A stretch of DNA of 64,000 nt from Roseimaritima sediminicola (GCF_009618275.1 NZ_WIAD01000022.1:1-64000); one strand, 5' to 3'. Positions 36,691-44,900 are shown, numbered from the stretch's first letter. The notes: generated from the letters alone by a model not told the origin. Translations and numbers: made by a program.

Positions 36691-38166
36691 ATGCAAAACG
36701 CTTGGAAGACGCTCAGTCTCACCCTCGGTGCGGCACTGGTTGGCTGTCTCTTGACCGGGGTCGTGCTCAGCTTGCCCACGGCCCTGCAACATGACGCGGT
36801 GGCCAATCAGACGCAGACTCCCGCCCAGGATCGCTCGGCTCAGGTCGAGAACCAAAACAATTCGACTGCCCAAGATCTCTCCTCGTCGTTTCGCAATGTT
36901 GCCGAAGCCCTCCGGCCGGCGGTGGTCAGCATCCACACCCATGCCACCGAACAGGCGGTTCGCCGGGTGCCACGCGGTTTCGAGGACTTTTTCGGTGGCG
37001 GCCGCGGCGGACTGCGCGAGCGAGTGGGACTGGGCAGCGGCGTGATCGTCCGCCCCGACGGTTACATCCTGACCAATAATCACGTGGTCGCCGGCACCGA
37101 TCAGTTGGAGGTCCAGCTCAGCAGCGGGCGGCGGGTCTCGGCATCGATCGTGGGCACCGACCCCGAAACCGATCTGGCGATCATTCAGATCGAAGGCGAC
37201 GACCACCCCTTTGCCAAGATGGGCGACAGCGAAGCGATTCGCGTGGGCGAGTGGGTCCTGGCGATCGGCAGCCCGTTCGGGCTGGAGCAAACGGTGACGG
37301 CGGGAATCATCAGCGCCAAAAACCGCGTGCAGGGGATCGTCGGCGAAGGCGAAGGATTCGAGGACTTTCTGCAGACCGATGCGGCCATCAATCCCGGCAA
37401 CAGCGGCGGTCCGCTGGTGAACCTGCGCGGCGAAGTCGTGGGGATCAACACGGCCATCGAATCGCGCAGCGGCGGATCCAACGGCATCGGCTTTGCCATC
37501 CCCAGCGCGATGGCGATTCCGATCGTAAATAGCATCATCGAATCGGGATCGGTCCAGCGCGGGTTTTTGGGAGCCCAGGTCAGTGACGTGACCGAAGCGG
37601 CCAGCGACGAATTCGGCTTGAAGGTGCAAAGCGGAGCCTTGATCCGCGGCGTCCTGGAAGACCAGCCGGCCGCCGAGGGCGGCCTCCAGCCGGGCGATGT
37701 CGTGCTGCGGATCGACCAGCGCGAAATCAAGAACAGTTCCCAACTGCGAAACTACGTCGCCTCCCGCCGTCCGGGCAGCGTGCTGCAGATGCAGGTCGAC
37801 CGCCTGGGCCAACGACTGCAGTTGTCGGTCACCCTGGGACAGCGCAGCCGCGAAGCGATGGCGATGTTCCGCGCCGGCGACTCCGGGATCGGAGCCGACC
37901 TGGAACCGCTGGACGAACGCACCGCCCGGCAGCTGGGCTATGAAAACCTGAACACCGGGCTGGTGGTCACCCAGATCGAACGCGGCAGTTTGGCCGAACG
38001 ATCGGGGCTGCGGATCGGAGACGTGATCGTGGCGGTCAACGGCCAGGATGCCGACAGCGTGGAGGTGCTGCGCGAAGCGATCGAGCAGACGCGAACCGCC
38101 GGCAAGGCCAGCCAGTTGGTGGTGTTGACCGGCAACATCCGGCGGCTGATCGTGATTCGGCCGTAG
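36691..38166 (+). CDS. HtrA/DegP-family periplasmic serine protease with two PDZ domains
   Basis: A 491-residue protein with an N-terminal signal or anchor (about residues 8-30), a Gln/Asn-rich linker, and a trypsin-like domain with triad H131 (TNNHVVAG), D161 (DPETDLAII) and S238 (NPGNSGGPL). A PDZ1 domain (about 285-380; GFLGAQVSDV) and a PDZ2 domain (about 395-485; GLVVTQIERGSLAERSGL) follow. The length and order match DegP/DegQ. It degrades or refolds damaged envelope proteins. The ATG has GAAAGGA about 8 nt upstream. The gene appears monocistronic and is followed by a different repeat (GAAGTCCAGGCTTCAGCC and a partial inverse). Confidence 0.93.
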   Translation: MQNAWKTLSLTLGAALVGCLLTGVVLSLPTALQHDAVANQTQTPAQDRSAQVENQNNSTAQDLSSSFRNVAEALRPAVVSIHTHATEQAVRRVPRGFEDFFGGGRGGLRERVGLGSGVIVRPDGYILTNNHVVAGTDQLEVQLSSGRRVSASIVGTDPETDLAIIQIEGDDHPFAKMGDSEAIRVGEWVLAIGSPFGLEQTVTAGIISAKNRVQGIVGEGEGFEDFLQTDAAINPGNSGGPLVNLRGEVVGINTAIESRSGGSNGIGFAIPSAMAIPIVNSIIESGSVQRGFLGAQVSDVTEAASDEFGLKVQSGALIRGVLEDQPAAEGGLQPGDVVLRIDQREIKNSSQLRNYVASRRPGSVLQMQVDRLGQRLQLSVTLGQRSREAMAMFRAGDSGIGADLEPLDERTARQLGYENLNTGLVVTQIERGSLAERSGLRIGDVIVAVNGQDADSVEVLREAIEQTRTAGKASQLVVLTGNIRRLIVIRP

Positions 38167-38293
38167 GCAGCCGAAGTTTGGGGTAGCGCCGAAGTCCAGG
38201 CTTCAGCCGCCCGGTGCGCCGCAGTGAATCGCCTGAAGGCTAGACTCCAACGATTCGCGGCCCGTCAAATCGCGGGAGTCGGGATGCGGCTTT

Positions 38294-38336
38294 CACAGGC
38301 TGGAAGCCTATGCCACTGGAACCCTATGCCACAGCT
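38294..38336. repeat. REP family A unit with partial second copy
   Basis: A full CACAGGCTGGAAG-type unit is followed by a truncated CCTATGCCACAG. It supplies an in-frame ATG upstream of the cyclase-like gene that should not be used as its start. Confidence 0.75.
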
Positions 38337-38408
38337 TGGGCGTTCCTTGCTTACAATGGACGCTCCCACCCCGCCCTACCCCTCCCCACCTTCGCCTTCG
38401 AGCCCTCT

Positions 38409-40502
38409 GTGAACGAGAATCCCGTTTCTGATCCTCCGAGTGTATCCGTACCGGCTCGAGGCGATGCGGACGCGCCCCTCGAAGCGGCTCTGCGGCAGTG
38501 GCGCGAGCATCTGCTCGAGCGACGTGATCCGGCCGGACACTGGGTGGGAGCCCTTTCGCCATCGGCGCTGTCGACCGCCACGGCCGTCAGCGCTTTGGTC
38601 ACGGTCCTGCGAAGCGGTGCTACGGCTCCGGGCGAAACCGCAGCCCTCCGCGGCTTGGTCTCGGGCGGGCTGAAGTACCTGGCCGCCAACCAGCGGCCCG
38701 ATGGCGGCTTTGGCGATACCGATCGCAGCCATTCGAACATCGCCACCAGCTACCTGGCGCTGGCCGCCTGGCATCTGGCTACCGAGGTGCTCGCGGAAGG
38801 CGCGAGCGGCACGGAAGCCGGACCGCGCAATCCAGCCTCAGAAAACCCGCCGGACCCGGCGTTGGCTCGCCGCGTCGAGGCCTACATCGCCCGGGCGGGC
38901 GGGCTGGACGGACTGCGGCGCCGCTACGGCAAGGACAAAACGTTCGTCGTCCCGATCATGACCAACTGTGCGATCGCCGGGATCGTTCCCTGGCGCGACG
39001 TACCGCGCTTGCCTTTCGAGGCGGCCGTGTTTCCGCAGGCCATGTATCGGTTCCTGCGGATGCCGGTGGTCAGCTACGCGATTCCCGCTTTGGTGGCGAT
39101 CGGCCAAACCCGTCATTTTCACGGACCGCGAACTTGGCTTCCGGTACGGCTGGTGCGAGCGGCCGCCGTCGAGCCGACGATGAAGGTGCTCGGGCGGATG
39201 CAGCCCGACAGCGGCGGTTATCTGGAAGCCACTCCGCTGACCTCGTTCGTCCTGATGAGCCTCGCGGCGACCGGCCGTGGCGATCACGACGTGGCCCGCA
39301 ACTGCGTTCGCTTTCTGGTCGACAGCGTGCTGCCCGACGGTAGTTGGCCGATCGATACGAACCTGGCCACCTGGGTGACTTCGCTGGCGATGCACGCCCT
39401 GGACCACGCCGACACGGTGCTGGAAGAAGACAGTTCGCAGTGGTGCAGCGAGAGCTTGATCGCGTGGCACCGAAATTGTCAGCATCGCGAGCGCCACCCC
39501 TTCACCGGGACCGATCCCGGCGGCTGGGGCTGGAGCGATTTAAGCGGGGCGGTGCCCGACGGAGATGACACGCCGGCGGCGCTGTTGGCGCTGGCCGCCG
39601 CGCGGCAGCGGCCCGCCGGCCAGCTGCAGCGGGCATCGCTGGGCAAAGCCTTTACCGACGCTCGCCGCTGGTTGCTCGGGCTGCAGAACCGCGATGGAGG
39701 CTGGCCCACGTTCTGTCGCGGCTGGGGCAAGCTGCCCTTTGACCGCAGCAGTGTGGATCTGACGGCTCATGCGATCCGGGCCCTGACCGCCACGGCCGGC
39801 GACGAGTTGGATCCGGCGGCCGAGCGAGCGATCCGCCGCGGCTACCGGTTTCTCGCCGCCGAGCAAACGAGCGAGGGAGCTTGGATGCCGCTGTGGTTTG
39901 GCAATCAGGACGAAGCTCAGGAGGACAATCCGTGGTACGGCACCGCCCGGGTCCTGCTGGCCCTGGCCGAAGCGCCGCCCGGTGAGGGTACGGAGGCCTG
40001 GACGCGGCGGATCGCCGCCGCGTGCCGGTACCTGCTGGAGCATCGCAACGCCGACGGCGGCTGGGGGGGCGGGCCGTCCCTGACCGACTGGTTGCGGCGG
40101 CAGAATCTGGCGGATCGAGACGAGGATGACCTGGTGATCCGCAGCAGTATCGAGGAAACGGCCGTGGTTACCGAGGCGTTGGCCGCCGTACTGCTGGCGG
40201 CTCAGCGAAACTTGTGGGATTTGGGGCGGTTCTCCGCGGCGACGCCCACGGAGCGAGGTGAGGCAGATAAAATGGAGGCGGCCTTGCGAGCGGCAGTGCT
40301 CCGCGGCGCGGGGTTTTTGCAGCAGGTCATTCGGTCGGGCCGGCACCACGAGCCCTGGCCGATCGGTTTTTACTTTGCCAAACTCTGGTATCACGAATCC
40401 CTGTACCCCGCCGTTTTTGCGACTGCCGCCCTGTCGCGGGTTCTAAAGCTGTTACGCTGTAACGCCGCCACGTCGATACTGCCCGCCCATCCATTGAATT
40501 GA
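38409..40502 (+). CDS. Squalene-hopene-cyclase-like terpene cyclase
   Basis: A protein of about 697 residues beginning at GTG 38409; the ATG at 38310 lies in a REP repeat. It is an alpha/alpha-barrel class II cyclase with at least six QW-type repeats (QRPDGGFGD, QPDSGGYLE, LPDGSWPID, LQNRDGGWP, TSEGAWMPLW, NADGGWGGG). The acid motif D384-G-D386-D387-T is close to the DxDD position of bacterial squalene-hopene cyclase, so protonation-initiated cyclisation is plausible. The length is slightly above the usual 630-660. No squalene-synthesis genes are nearby. The stop codon overlaps the region just before the prenyl-synthetase gene, which suggests one operon. The substrate could be squalene or a shorter or conjugated isoprenoid. 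Confidence 0.8.
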   Translation: MNENPVSDPPSVSVPARGDADAPLEAALRQWREHLLERRDPAGHWVGALSPSALSTATAVSALVTVLRSGATAPGETAALRGLVSGGLKYLAANQRPDGGFGDTDRSHSNIATSYLALAAWHLATEVLAEGASGTEAGPRNPASENPPDPALARRVEAYIARAGGLDGLRRRYGKDKTFVVPIMTNCAIAGIVPWRDVPRLPFEAAVFPQAMYRFLRMPVVSYAIPALVAIGQTRHFHGPRTWLPVRLVRAAAVEPTMKVLGRMQPDSGGYLEATPLTSFVLMSLAATGRGDHDVARNCVRFLVDSVLPDGSWPIDTNLATWVTSLAMHALDHADTVLEEDSSQWCSESLIAWHRNCQHRERHPFTGTDPGGWGWSDLSGAVPDGDDTPAALLALAAARQRPAGQLQRASLGKAFTDARRWLLGLQNRDGGWPTFCRGWGKLPFDRSSVDLTAHAIRALTATAGDELDPAAERAIRRGYRFLAAEQTSEGAWMPLWFGNQDEAQEDNPWYGTARVLLALAEAPPGEGTEAWTRRIAAACRYLLEHRNADGGWGGGPSLTDWLRRQNLADRDEDDLVIRSSIEETAVVTEALAAVLLAAQRNLWDLGRFSAATPTERGEADKMEAALRAAVLRGAGFLQQVIRSGRHHEPWPIGFYFAKLWYHESLYPAVFATAALSRVLKLLRCNAATSILPAHPLN

Positions 40503-40513
40503 GGACCTTTGAC

Positions 40514-42364
40514 TTGTCGACCGCGCCGATTCCCGCTACCGATGCCGGTTCCCCGTCGCCTGCCGCCACGGCCGAGACGCCGCGCCGCAGCGCCCGCCGT
40601 AAGACCAGTCATCTGAAGGAAGTGCCGCAGTCCCGAGAGCTACGCGACAGCCTCCGCCGCCGCTGCGAAGAGGTCGCCGCACGGCTCGATAAATCGGTGC
40701 CGCTGACCAAGGACCAGATGGAACAGGTGGCCCGGCGAACGCTCGAAGAAGCCGGCTTGCCCGAAGGCTACGTGGGCTGGGCCATGGTCATGCTCAGCAC
40801 CGCCTTCTGGAAGGACTCGGTCGCCGCGACCGACCCCTCGCGGCGGCTGTTCCTGTTGCCCCACTGCTTGAAGCACGCCGAAGGTTGTCCCGCCGAATAC
40901 GACCAATTCGGCATGGACTGTAAACGCTGTGGCGCCTGCTCGATCGCCGACTTTCGCAGCGAAGCCGAAGCGCGTGGGTACCGCGTGCTGGTCGCCGAAG
41001 GCTCGCCCGTCGTGATGAAGATCATCGTTTCGGGCTATGTCGACGCGATCGTCGGCGTGGCTTGCCTGAACGTGCTGGAAAAAGCGATCGACAAAATCCT
41101 CCTGGCCGGCATCCCCTGCATGGCCGTGCCGCTGCTCAGCAGCGACTGCCGCAACACCAGCGTCGACGAGGACTGGGTGGCGGAAATGATCCGCACCGAG
41201 TACCGCCCGGCCAAGCGGCGCACGCGAACCTACGTGCATCTGATGCGGGCCGCGGCGGACCTGTTCCAGCCCGAGTCGCTGCAGCGGATCATTCCGCCGC
41301 TGCGCTGCGAGTCGATTCCCGAATTGCCCGCCGGCGACGATCCGCTGGCCGGTGTCGACCCGATCGCGGCCACCGAAGTCATCGCCTACGACTTTCTGGC
41401 TCGCGGCGGAAAACATTCCCGGCCTTTCATCACACTGGCCGCTTACGACGCCCTCACCGGCGACCGCTGCACCGGTGAAGGGGGCGAGGAGCACACGGCG
41501 GAGATCTCCGACTCGGTGCGCCGGGCCGCGATGTCGATCGAAACGTTTCATAAAGCCAGTTTGGTTCACGACGACATCGAAGACGACGATGCCTATCGCT
41601 ACGGCCAACCCGCCCTGCACCACCGCTACGGGTTGCCCACGGCGATCAACGTCGGCGACTATCTGATCGGGATGGGGTACCGGTTGGTCAGCCGCGAAGC
41701 CGGCACGTTGGGTTCCGAAACCACCGCCGACATTCTGGACAACCTGGCCGCGGCCCACATGCGGCTGGCCGAGGGGCAAGGAGCGGAATTGATTTGGCGG
41801 GACGCTCGCGACAAACGCCTCAAGCCCATCGATGCCTTGAAGGTGTACGCCCTGAAGACCTCGCCGGCGTTCGAAGCGGCGTTGTACAGCGGCATCCGTT
41901 TGGCGGGCGACGCGAGCGGTTATGTCGAAGCGATCCGCAACTTCAGCCGTAACCTGGGCGTGGCCTTTCAGATCTTAAACGACCTCGGGGACTGGAGCGG
42001 CGACAGCGACAACAAACTGATGGCGGCCGGTGACGTGCTGGGCGGTCGTCCGACGGTGCTTTGGGCGCTGGCCCTGGCGGGACTGGACGAAGACGGCCAG
42101 AACGAATTGCTGGGGACCGTAGCCGAAGACAGTCCGTTGTCCGATGCCCAGCAAGTGGCCACGGTGCGGCGGTTGTACGAGCGTTCGGGCGCCTTCGATG
42201 CGGCTCGGCGCCTGGTCGACAAACACCAGCAGCGTGCCGAAGCGGTGGCCGACGAAATCGACAACGAACCGCTCCGCCGGCTGCTGTACTTCCTGGTCGA
42301 CACCGTGCTCGAGCGGCCCAGCGAAGCGGCCCCGCCGGTGGTCCCGCTGGCCTTGCCCAGCTGA
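40514..42364 (+). CDS. DUF116-polyprenyl synthetase fusion
   Basis: A protein of about 616 residues beginning at TTG 40514 with GAGGA 8 nt upstream. Residues about 25-255 are a DUF116-type Cys-rich domain (HC118, C125, C136, C139, C142: PHCLKHAEGC, CKRCGAC). Residues about 280-600 are a trans-prenyl-diphosphate synthase: GGKHSRP (IPP binding), first Asp-rich motif DDIEDD at 353-358, and second motif NDLGDW at 489-494 where N replaces the usual first D. It should make a linear polyprenyl diphosphate; chain length is not predictable. The fusion sits directly between a cyclase-like and a chorismate-lyase-like gene, hinting at one isoprenoid pathway. Confidence 0.85.
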   Translation: MSTAPIPATDAGSPSPAATAETPRRSARRKTSHLKEVPQSRELRDSLRRRCEEVAARLDKSVPLTKDQMEQVARRTLEEAGLPEGYVGWAMVMLSTAFWKDSVAATDPSRRLFLLPHCLKHAEGCPAEYDQFGMDCKRCGACSIADFRSEAEARGYRVLVAEGSPVVMKIIVSGYVDAIVGVACLNVLEKAIDKILLAGIPCMAVPLLSSDCRNTSVDEDWVAEMIRTEYRPAKRRTRTYVHLMRAAADLFQPESLQRIIPPLRCESIPELPAGDDPLAGVDPIAATEVIAYDFLARGGKHSRPFITLAAYDALTGDRCTGEGGEEHTAEISDSVRRAAMSIETFHKASLVHDDIEDDDAYRYGQPALHHRYGLPTAINVGDYLIGMGYRLVSREAGTLGSETTADILDNLAAAHMRLAEGQGAELIWRDARDKRLKPIDALKVYALKTSPAFEAALYSGIRLAGDASGYVEAIRNFSRNLGVAFQILNDLGDWSGDSDNKLMAAGDVLGGRPTVLWALALAGLDEDGQNELLGTVAEDSPLSDAQQVATVRRLYERSGAFDAARRLVDKHQQRAEAVADEIDNEPLRRLLYFLVDTVLERPSEAAPPVVPLALPS

Positions 42365-42401
42365 GCATCTCCCTTTCGCCGGTAGGTTCGGCCCCGCCTT
42401 C

Positions 42402-42450
42402 TTCACCCTCCCTCCGGGAGGGTCGGGCTCTCAGGCCCGGGGAGGGCTAC
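42402..42450. repeat. Remnant of the MITE-like element
   Basis: About 49 bp match the central part of the elements at 35636 and 45937 (CGGGAGGGTCGGGCTCTCAG, then GCCCGGGGAGGG) but without the AGCACGTCG ends. It is a decayed or partial copy between the prenyl-synthetase and chorismate-lyase-like genes. Confidence 0.6.
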
Positions 42451-42517
42451 TTGCCGTAAACAACGCCAACCCGCCTCCCATCAAACCCACCCCATCCCGG
42501 ACCTCAGAGCACGACGC

Positions 42518-43063
42518 GTGAATCCGCTGATCGAACTGGAAGAGTTATGTGGGTTGTTCCCCGAAGCGGACGGCCAACCCTTGTACGCGTCGGCCGAACA
42601 CGTGGCTCGCGAATCCACGCCACCGCCCTACCATGCGATGTTGGTCCACGAGCATCACATGACGGTGACGATGGAGCGGTACCACGACTGCGCGGTGGAT
42701 GTCGACGTGATCGCCTCGCGCTCTGTCGACGACCTCTATGCCCGTAAGATCGTGTTGCGAAAGCATGGCCGCGAGCAAGCGGTTCAGTTCGGCATCGTGC
42801 GTTTTAATTTTCAGTACGTCACGCAGCGCGTACGCGAGCAGATCGAAGCCGGTCAGATTCCACTGGGCCGGGTGTTGATCCAGCACAACGTACTGCGCCA
42901 CATCGACCTCGGAGCGATCGTGCGTTTCGAAGCCGGTCCGGGGTTAGCGCGTTATCTGCAGATGAACGAAGGCGAAGAGACCTACGGCCGGATGGCCACC
43001 ATCTTTTGCAACGGAGCCCCGGCGGTGGATCTGCTGGAGATCTCGGCTCCGCTCAGCAGGTAA
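42518..43063 (+). CDS. Chorismate-lyase-like (DUF98/UbiC-type) protein
   Basis: A 181-residue cytosolic protein starting at GTG. The pattern [20 protein letters not shown], then [11 protein letters not shown] and the late [16 protein letters not shown] resembles the UbiC/DUF98 chorismate-lyase-like fold, in which an Arg and a late Glu handle chorismate or 4-hydroxybenzoate. The family call is from pattern only. It is the third gene of the cyclase and prenyl-synthetase cluster. A chorismate-derived aromatic and a polyprenyl diphosphate are the two precursors of a prenylated quinone, so a shared product is plausible but unproven. Homologues with no lyase activity exist. Confidence 0.55.
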   Translation: MNPLIELEELCGLFPEADGQPLYASAEHVARESTPPPYHAMLVHEHHMTVTMERYHDCAVDVDVIASRSVDDLYARKIVLRKHGREQAVQFGIVRFNFQYVTQRVREQIEAGQIPLGRVLIQHNVLRHIDLGAIVRFEAGPGLARYLQMNEGEETYGRMATIFCNGAPAVDLLEISAPLSR

Positions 43064-43185
43064 GCGGCTTCATCGAGTCGCTGGTCAGGAAAGGTGCTTC
43101 GGGCCACACAGTTAAAAACTAGCAAAACCACCCCACCCGAATGGGCTAATCGAGTTATTGCACGGCTGAGCCGGTAAAAACTCCC

Positions 43186-43191
43186 TATAAT
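43186..43191 (+). promoter_or_regulatory. Candidate -10 box upstream of the cassette genes
   Basis: A perfect TATAAT in an unusually AT-rich gap (43064-43245), 33 bp before the proposed first cassette boundary. No good -35 lies at 16-18 bp; TTGCAC is 22 bp away. If real it would act like an integron Pc promoter. I see no gene in the rest of this gap. Confidence 0.35.
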
Positions 43192-43218
43192 GCCCTACTG
43201 ACCCGCTAATAATTCATT

Positions 43219-43225
43219 GTTACCC
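43219..43225 (+). other. Proposed left cassette boundary (attI or secondary site)
   Basis: GTTACCC here is identical to the right-hand heptamer of attC1 (43872-43878). Integron recombination occurs between G and TT of such sites. No hairpin of attC type lies to its left, which fits an attI-like or secondary site and not another attC. The first cassette gene starts 27 bp further on. Confidence 0.45.
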
Positions 43226-43245
43226 CCAAACAGACAAGCTATACG

Positions 43246-43833
43246 TTGAACGATGCGTGCAAACATTGCGGTGTTTCCTACGCTGACCTCCAGCACGCCG
43301 GACTAAATGGCCTTCACCGATGCCGCGCTTGCGACTCGGAGTCCTGTGACAAATGCGTTATTCACGAATACGTCAGTTCGCAAGTCGCATTTCTACATTG
43401 CCCTATGTGTGGTTCAGATCGTCTGGATGAACTTGATTCACGCGACCGTTTTACGATCTTCACAAGTTTTGCCGACTTGATCACCAAATCCGACGCTGTT
43501 GCGATGTTGTACGTTCCATGGTCAGCGTACGCACGACGAAACGAACCGATCACAATTGCAGCGTTGGAAAAACTCGATACCTGTCGCCCACATTTTGCGC
43601 TGCTTGACGAAGAAGACTCCGGCGTTCGGACCGCTGTCGCCGATTGGTTTCCCGAGATTACGAACGCTGACGTGCCGCTCGGAAAGGGATCCCTGATTTG
43701 GATTGCGAATGGAAATCCGGTAGTCTATCGCCATGGTGGTCCGTACTTGGCATTGCTTGATGTCCTGGAGACGTCACGGCAAGTATGGGGTAACAACGCG
43801 ATGCACGACGAGTCGCCGAGTCGTGATTATTGA
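43246..43833 (+). CDS. Cassette gene 1: zinc-ribbon plus thioredoxin-like protein
   Basis: A 195-residue protein of unknown function with a TTG start. The N-terminus has eight cysteines in four CxxC pairs (C5/C8, C26/C29, C34/C37, C52/C55), suggesting two zinc sites. Residues about 80-180 look like a thioredoxin fold (VAMLYVPWSAYARRNEP ... PHFALLDEED ... LIWIANGNPVVYRHGG), but the WCxxC redox motif is replaced by WSAYA, so no disulfide chemistry is expected. The last residues (NNAMHDESPSRDY) are encoded by the attC-like site. Base composition is clearly more AT-rich than neighbouring genes. It reads as a captured gene cassette. Confidence 0.75.
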   Translation: MNDACKHCGVSYADLQHAGLNGLHRCRACDSESCDKCVIHEYVSSQVAFLHCPMCGSDRLDELDSRDRFTIFTSFADLITKSDAVAMLYVPWSAYARRNEPITIAALEKLDTCRPHFALLDEEDSGVRTAVADWFPEITNADVPLGKGSLIWIANGNPVVYRHGGPYLALLDVLETSRQVWGNNAMHDESPSRDY

Positions 43834-43878
43834 AGTGGATGATTACTCACGGCGCCCGCGTGATCGCCACCGTTACCC
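43788..43878 (+). other. attC-like recombination site 1 (91 bp)
   Basis: The outer boxes GGGTAAC (43788-43794) and GTTACCC (43872-43878) are exact reverse complements and contain the essential AAC/GTT triplets. The inner boxes GCGATGCACG (43798-43807) and CGTGATCGC (43859-43867) pair except for one extra G, the extrahelical base typical of attC. The outer heptamers match the textbook R-box consensus only in part. Length and spacer sizes (3 and 4 nt) match site 2 exactly. Confidence 0.78.
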
Positions 43879-43918
43879 GAGATCGCAACCCGTTCGACGC
43901 ACACGCGAGTTTTGATTC

Positions 43919-44311
43919 ATGCCGTTTTGGAAACGCAAACCGAAGGAACCCGGCCCTCCCGCAACGGGACCCGATTTCTCGAATGTTGACTCACTTGAGA
44001 AGGCGATCGCTCTGGTCGACGAGGGAACGCTTGAGCCGCTTTACTTGATGCCCCTTGAATTCGGTGGTCCCGAACATCCACAGAACACCGTATACGTTCC
44101 GGTCGGTGTTGTTGATATCAAACGCAGTACCGACTTGAATATCATTGCCCCGCTAATCAAATCCGGTGACGTCAAGGATTACTCTGCTGTGCCGGAATAT
44201 CGTGGGCGTAGCTTCGTCCCAATGAGCATTCAGATCGAGGCGACCGATCCCAAGCAATTCAAAACAGAGATTGCTATTTGGGGCGAATCACTTGATCAAA
44301 AGGGTGATTGA
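43919..44311 (+). CDS. Cassette gene 2: hypothetical protein
   Basis: A 130-residue protein that I do not recognise. It has a basic, Pro-rich start (MPFWKRKPKEPGPP) and then a compact alpha/beta domain: SLEKAIALVDEGTLEPLYLMP, NTVYVPVGVVDIKRSTD, FVPMSIQIEATDPKQFKTEI. It has no signal peptide, helix hairpin or Cys. ATG 43919 is 47 bp after the G/TT crossover of attC1 and the stop is 11 bp before attC2, the spacing expected for a single-gene cassette. It is more AT-rich than the chromosome around it. Confidence 0.7.
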   Translation: MPFWKRKPKEPGPPATGPDFSNVDSLEKAIALVDEGTLEPLYLMPLEFGGPEHPQNTVYVPVGVVDIKRSTDLNIIAPLIKSGDVKDYSAVPEYRGRSFVPMSIQIEATDPKQFKTEIAIWGESLDQKGD

Positions 44312-44322
44312 TCGGATAGATC

Positions 44323-44413
44323 GGGTAACAATCGGATGCACGACGAGTCGGCGAGTCGTGGTTTTTGAAGTGGAAGATCTCGCGCGCCGACCGCGTGATC
44401 CGTTTCGTTCTGT
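44323..44413 (+). other. attC-like recombination site 2 (91 bp)
   Basis: The outer box GGGTAAC (44323-44329) and inner boxes CGGATGCACG (44333-44342) and CGTGATCCG (44394-44402) pair with one extra G, as in site 1; the inner-box changes are compensatory. The right outer box is GTTCTGT (44407-44413), which keeps GTT but pairs poorly with GGGTAAC. Total length is again 91 bp and much of the left half is identical to site 1 (CACGACGAGTCG-CGAGTCGTG). Confidence 0.72.
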
Positions 44414-44450
44414 CGCTAAACCGCGACGCTACCGCCGCTAAGGGGTTGCC

Positions 44451-44900
44451 ATGACTGCCTCGCCCAGTCCTGAAGACCTAAGCAAGTGTCATGCTCACTG
44501 GCGACGCGTCTACAACCGCCTGTGGCTCGCTGTTGTTGCTGTCCTGGCGGTCGGCGGCGCGATCGTTTGGGCTTTCACCCGAAACATCGACCACCTCTAT
44601 TCGGCCCTGTTCCTCGCGGTCTTTCCGTTCGTGGGCCAGCTCTACAACCACTTTTATTTGTTCAATCCACGACACGATCCCCTCAAGACGCAACAGCGAT
44701 TAGAGGATCTCGCTGAAAAACAACAGAAGAATGTCCGAACCGTGTCGCTAGTGAATGGCTCGATTCTATTGATTGCTTCGCCAATTTTTATCGTCATCGG
44801 TGTTGCGGCAGGCGCTGAATACGGTGTTGTGGGGGCTGTGGTTGGTGGTATTATTGGATCGGTCTGGCTCGTTAGCGGGCTCCTCGGCATCGGAAAGTGA
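44451..44900 (+). CDS. Probable cassette gene 3: small multi-pass membrane protein
   Basis: A 149-residue protein of unknown function with four predicted membrane segments (about 24-44, 48-68, 98-118, 121-146) around a charged amphipathic linker (DPLKTQQRLEDLAEKQQKNVR). It has a good ribosome-binding site (AAGGGG, 7 nt before ATG). It starts 38 bp beyond the attC2 boundary and shares the lower GC of the two preceding genes. No third attC was found after it, so its cassette may be truncated or its site diverged. Confidence 0.7.
   Translation: MTASPSPEDLSKCHAHWRRVYNRLWLAVVAVLAVGGAIVWAFTRNIDHLYSALFLAVFPFVGQLYNHFYLFNPRHDPLKTQQRLEDLAEKQQKNVRTVSLVNGSILLIASPIFIVIGVAAGAEYGVVGAVVGGIIGSVWLVSGLLGIGK

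Noticed and set aside
38310-38408. The upstream ATG start for the cyclase-like gene
   Set aside because: It lies inside a REP family A repeat; the added residues are repeat-derived, and GTG 38409 is the better start.
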